NCBI RefSeq assembly: GCF_001949145.1
Contig: NW_019091355.1
Coordinates: 5,738,699-5,802,698 of the forward strand
Length of the DNA: 64,000 bases
From: Acanthaster planci
Taxonomy: Eukaryota > Echinodermata > Asteroidea > Valvatida > Acanthasteridae
Direction: 5' to 3'
The position numbers and the translations under genes were made by a program. Under the pieces are notes generated by a model. It did no database searches. It was given only the letters and a program-made list of their open reading frames with translations, and was not told where the DNA came from. This document shows positions 60,277 through 64,000 of the stretch, piece after piece; positions within the stretch are counted from its first letter, which is position 1; each line of letters opens with the position of its first letter.

Positions 60277-63200
60277 TGACATACAGAGATGGTCTCTTGA
60301 AGAGATATACATGTACTTGAACATGTGGACATGCATCTTACCTAGGGTAATAGGTTAGTCATGTTTGCTTCAGTGTACATGTACATGTATGCCCTTGGGT
60401 CACAGGTCTGATCTGATTGGCATTGGGAGCATGTTATAAATATGCGTAAATATGTATTTGATTTTTGTACAAATTCTTTGTACTGGGAAGAGGAATGAAT
60501 TAAGCCACCATCAATGTTATACTCCTATGTACAATAGACATTGTGCATACATGTATATGAGAGAAGAAGTGCTGTCTAAACACATTGGGTTCTCCTGTAA
60601 TTTTACATTTACCGATTTAGTAAACAGTAATTTATCACTGCTATTCTATTCACTTGTTTCATGTTCTGAGTTTAATACCTTGAGGTGAAAGGTCAAAGAG
60701 TTTAATTGTTTTGCAAGAAATCATAGACCCTTGGACGACCTCAGCGTGTGAACAATGAACAAATCGTGCATGGATACTAGATGCAGCAGTTATTGACTCA
60801 AAGTGTCTTCCCCTCCTTCCTACAAGTATTTGTTTTCAATGGGGGGTTGTTTAGGATCGGCATTCACCGGTACATAATATTTTTTCCTCAAATTTTCAGA
60901 AGTAACCGTGCAGAAAATTTGCTTTTTAAAATCAAAATTTTGAGTGTGCTTCATGTAAGTGAACCCAAGTTTCAAACAATAATCTAATTTATTGAAATTT
61001 TATGACAAGAACTAATAGCTTCTGTATCCTTCTAAAAAAAATGTATAAATAATGATATACAGTGCAAACCAAGAGCCTGCTATTCTTCAATAGTTTGTAC
61101 ACTGTTTGACTTTAATGATCAATAACCCAGACCTACATCTAGTGAGTTATGAGCCACATGTAATTATGGTTGAAATGGCATTGCATGAATGTAGATTATG
61201 AAGCATTGATCATATACATCATGGGAACTTGTCATTCCCGAGCAGGAATCCCATTCGCGTTCTCAACCTACTAGTGAAGGCATCCCTCTACTTGCAGAAT
61301 GTGTCACGGCCAAAAGGAATGATTTATTCATTGTGTGCAGTGAATACAAATTGCACGTCATCAGGCTTATAATGGAAAATTCTGGCTCAGATTCAAGTAT
61401 CAATAGGAATTCACTTTCCCGGAAACTTCAAAAGTTATGTTTTAGAGAATTGAATAAACATGCCCATGAGAGCATGTGTTACTTTAAAAGAGTGTGCATG
61501 CATCTGAGAATCCCTGATTGTCGACATTTTTCTTTTGTGGGAGCTCACTTTCTCATGAATGTGATAAAAAAATCTACTTGTGGTAGGTTTTATAGAATGC
61601 CTTGTCAGCATCCATAAAAACATGTACTTACCTGTCAAAGTACTTGTAAGTGTATGAAGTTATTAGTTCTGATGCAGATCATGAATCACAGTCTTACAGG
61701 AACTTCATGTACTATTTAACCATAAACCCCTCGACTGTCTGAAAATTACTGACAACATTCAGGAACTCTGTCCTTACTTGGTCAACTTCCCCTTGTTTTC
61801 AGAAAATCTCAACAGAGCTTTGCACCTGTTGCTGGGAGTCCTTTTTAATTACCAGCTTGACATTGATGTGTGGGGAATAAACATGATAACATATCCATCT
61901 AGTTATGGCTCTGGCCATGAAAAGGTCTGTCTGTCAAGCAAGAATGCCAACTATGAGTACAAATGGGGAATTACATGTTTTTACCAACTTCGAATTACTA
62001 ACAACTTGTACAACCTTCAGAGTAAAGTGCCCAGAATGATTTAAGAATCTGTATCTGGCTTATAACATTTGTTATGGAACCCAAAGTTAATGCTTCTCAG
62101 GGTCAGGTGTATTACTAAGTTCTGAGAAATGATGTTTCTGCAGCATGGCATGCTAGCTATTGTTTTCATCATGGAAATGGACAAGTACACTATTCCCCCT
62201 CACCTGAGACATAATAGATTGGGCCGACACTTGAATACTATTGTCTGCGCAGCATATAAAGAATCATATATAAAGAATCTTTGGATTTCTGCATTATCAG
62301 ATGGAAGTTTTTTGTGCATTCTGCATGCTACCATTATATTCAACTAATGGCGCTGAGGGACATAACTGCTAGATGTATATAAAAAAAATTTCCTCCTTTT
62401 ACTTGGAGACCTACTGGAGTAGCTTCAAAGTAGCACCGTTGAATTCCTACAAAAACAGGGACTTTGGAAAAAGTTATTGCATCTGTCCCTCCCTAAAATA
62501 ATAAAAAACCAACAGAATCCAATCAGATAGAAACAGAGCAAGCCCTAGTTTCAGAGAAGAATTATAGCAAAGCAACACCTGCAGAAACAGGTGGCTGTAG
62601 AGATAGTGGACACTTCCCCACTCTGGGGTCTGACCGTGATCAATCATTCATTACTGTTTGTTTTCTAACATCCTAAATCATCCCCAAAGGCTTGGGGTAA
62701 ATTGGCAGGAGGACTTATTAAAAGAGGCGATTGTCATTTGATCCAGATTAAGTCCCCCGCTGGGGTTGTGCCCCCATGATGGGCCTATCCTAAATCATAT
62801 TTATATTAGGCTTCTTATTTCTCCATGGATAAAGTATAGAATACCTGGCAAGAGTTCATCAAAGTTAAAAGCAGCTGAGTTGTTCCCTCTGTGTGGTACA
62901 GAGTCTGTACCTTTGTGATCCTTCTTAACTATGCTTATCTTTATAGGGCCTCCTTTTGAGGTCAATGGGGAAAATCTGTGTGACCGGTATTGCAGACTCC
63001 ATTTAATTTTCCTCTCAAAACCACACTCTAGAAATGCCTTCTCTCACAGATGATTTTTAAGCCACCATTGCAACCCTTTCACAGCGTTAGTCCTGTTGTG
63101 TGAGGGTTGTACCTTAAGAAATGCTGCTCTGTGTTATGTATTAAACTACAAGTTGCAAATTGTTTACACACCTTTTTAGGAAAAGGTAAAGTTAACAACA

Positions 63201-64000
63201 GGTCAAATTATTGTATTCATGCTACATCAGCAGTTACATTGAGTCATTGTGTGCCTTTCGGTGTTCCTCAACTTCTGTGTTTATAATTTATTCTGTTATA
63301 TCAAGTTCCAGAACTTATGCCAGATTAATTTCACATATACTTTTGTCCCGATAAGCTTGATGCAGATTGTCAAATTGTTTGGCCATATCATTCATAATCA
63401 TTCATAATCTTTTAATTTCATATTTTCATGAAATACTTCCAAATTTGGGCAGTGCCTTTTGAATTCATAATTTTAAGACCATATTTTTAATCTCTTGGCA
63501 TGTGCTGTTAATAATATGAAACAGTTGAGTGTATCTAGATCTTAAAAATTGTACTTGAAATCTGGGCCTCCCAGAAACAACAAACTTCTCTGAAAATAAT
63601 CTGGTGTCTTTTCTCTAAAGTGCAGGTTACATTCTAATTAGAAAAGCATTGTCAACACCTCATGATTTAAGTGTCTGACCCATAACTGTCTGCCAACAAA
63701 TCTCTTTGCGGTTCTTCTCCTTGGGTGCATGAATCTCAGGTTGAATAGGGTTGAGTTGCATCCATTTCAACATGACCAAATAAACGGTTGGCCAAGATTG
63801 ATTTAGAAGCAGGCCCACCTTGGGTAGGTAGGGTACATAAATGTTTGTCTTGCCCTAGCAAATGGTTCTTTGTAAATGCCCACAACCTCTTGCGGTAATT
63901 GGGTTCATTGAAACATCCTGTCTATCCCTGCATTCTGTCAACAAAAAGTCTGCTTTTAAAGAGAAGATTTCAGTTAGAAAAGTCACAGATGACAAGCTTT

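Larger units (their letters stand above)
54854..64000 (+). other. BMP1 intron 5 (continues past edge)
   Basis: At least 9.1 kb. It holds a CATGGAAA-rich repeat (54994-55316), copy B of the dispersed repeat pair (57064-57210 and 57977-58050) and a MITE-like element (59964-60276). No astacin Met-turn or CUB exon was found. Confidence 0.7.

Noticed and set aside
61778-62044. Open frame containing SSYGSGHEKVCLSS, considered as a missing BMP1 exon
   Set aside because: It has no astacin, CUB or EGF signature and no phase-consistent splice sites.

Overview
This is eukaryotic animal DNA. It is AT-rich and intron-rich, most of the sequence is non-coding, and old transposable elements are common. Three protein-coding genes can be read by splicing short exons with matching GT..AG borders and reading phase. 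Palindromic octamers such as TACATGTA, TAGGCCTA and TACCGGTA recur, and the gene families and repeats present fit a marine invertebrate deuterostome, most likely an echinoderm. That placement is an inference; the sequence alone does not fix the class.

Layout. (1) Positions 438-1620, minus strand: the first two coding exons of sphingosine-1-phosphate lyase (SGPL1). They cover the N-terminal lumenal segment and membrane anchor; the rest of the gene lies off the left edge. (2) 1621-7180: intergenic, with a 21-bp minisatellite (4533-4742), a perfect 28-bp inverted repeat (5215-5271) and scattered old repeats. (3) 7181-18920, minus strand: a complete nine-exon cytochrome P450 gene of 506 residues with all diagnostic motifs, clan 2 (CYP1/CYP2/CYP17 group). 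Its introns carry at least two MITE-like foldback elements and a tRNA-derived SINE. The upstream flank has a perfect CRE palindrome and a TATA-like box. (4) 18921-27520: repeat-rich intergenic spacer with a decayed CR1-like LINE (about 19330-21360), several terminal-inverted-repeat elements, and then the promoter region of the next gene. (5) 27521 to beyond the right edge, plus strand: the 5' half of a BMP1/tolloid metalloprotease gene. Five exons encode the signal peptide, a lysine/arginine/glutamate-rich propeptide, a furin-type site and the astacin domain through the zinc-binding helix. Intron 2 is about 18 kb and holds a second decayed LINE (about 34150-36650). The remaining astacin, CUB and EGF exons lie past 64000.

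The P450 and BMP1 genes are transcribed away from each other across an 8.6-kb spacer. The P450 and SGPL1 genes run head to tail on the minus strand. The three are unrelated biochemically (sphingolipid breakdown, a mono-oxygenase, extracellular proteolysis of matrix and BMP antagonists), so the sequence suggests no operon-like or pathway link. I found no CRISPR array, no rRNA, no functional tRNA and no intact transposase or reverse transcriptase. I also found no convincing new biological system. The most distinctive items are the charged helical insert in the BMP1 propeptide, the CRE next to the P450, the two perfect near-loopless palindromes, and a pair of repeat anchors that recurs 50 kb apart in the same order.
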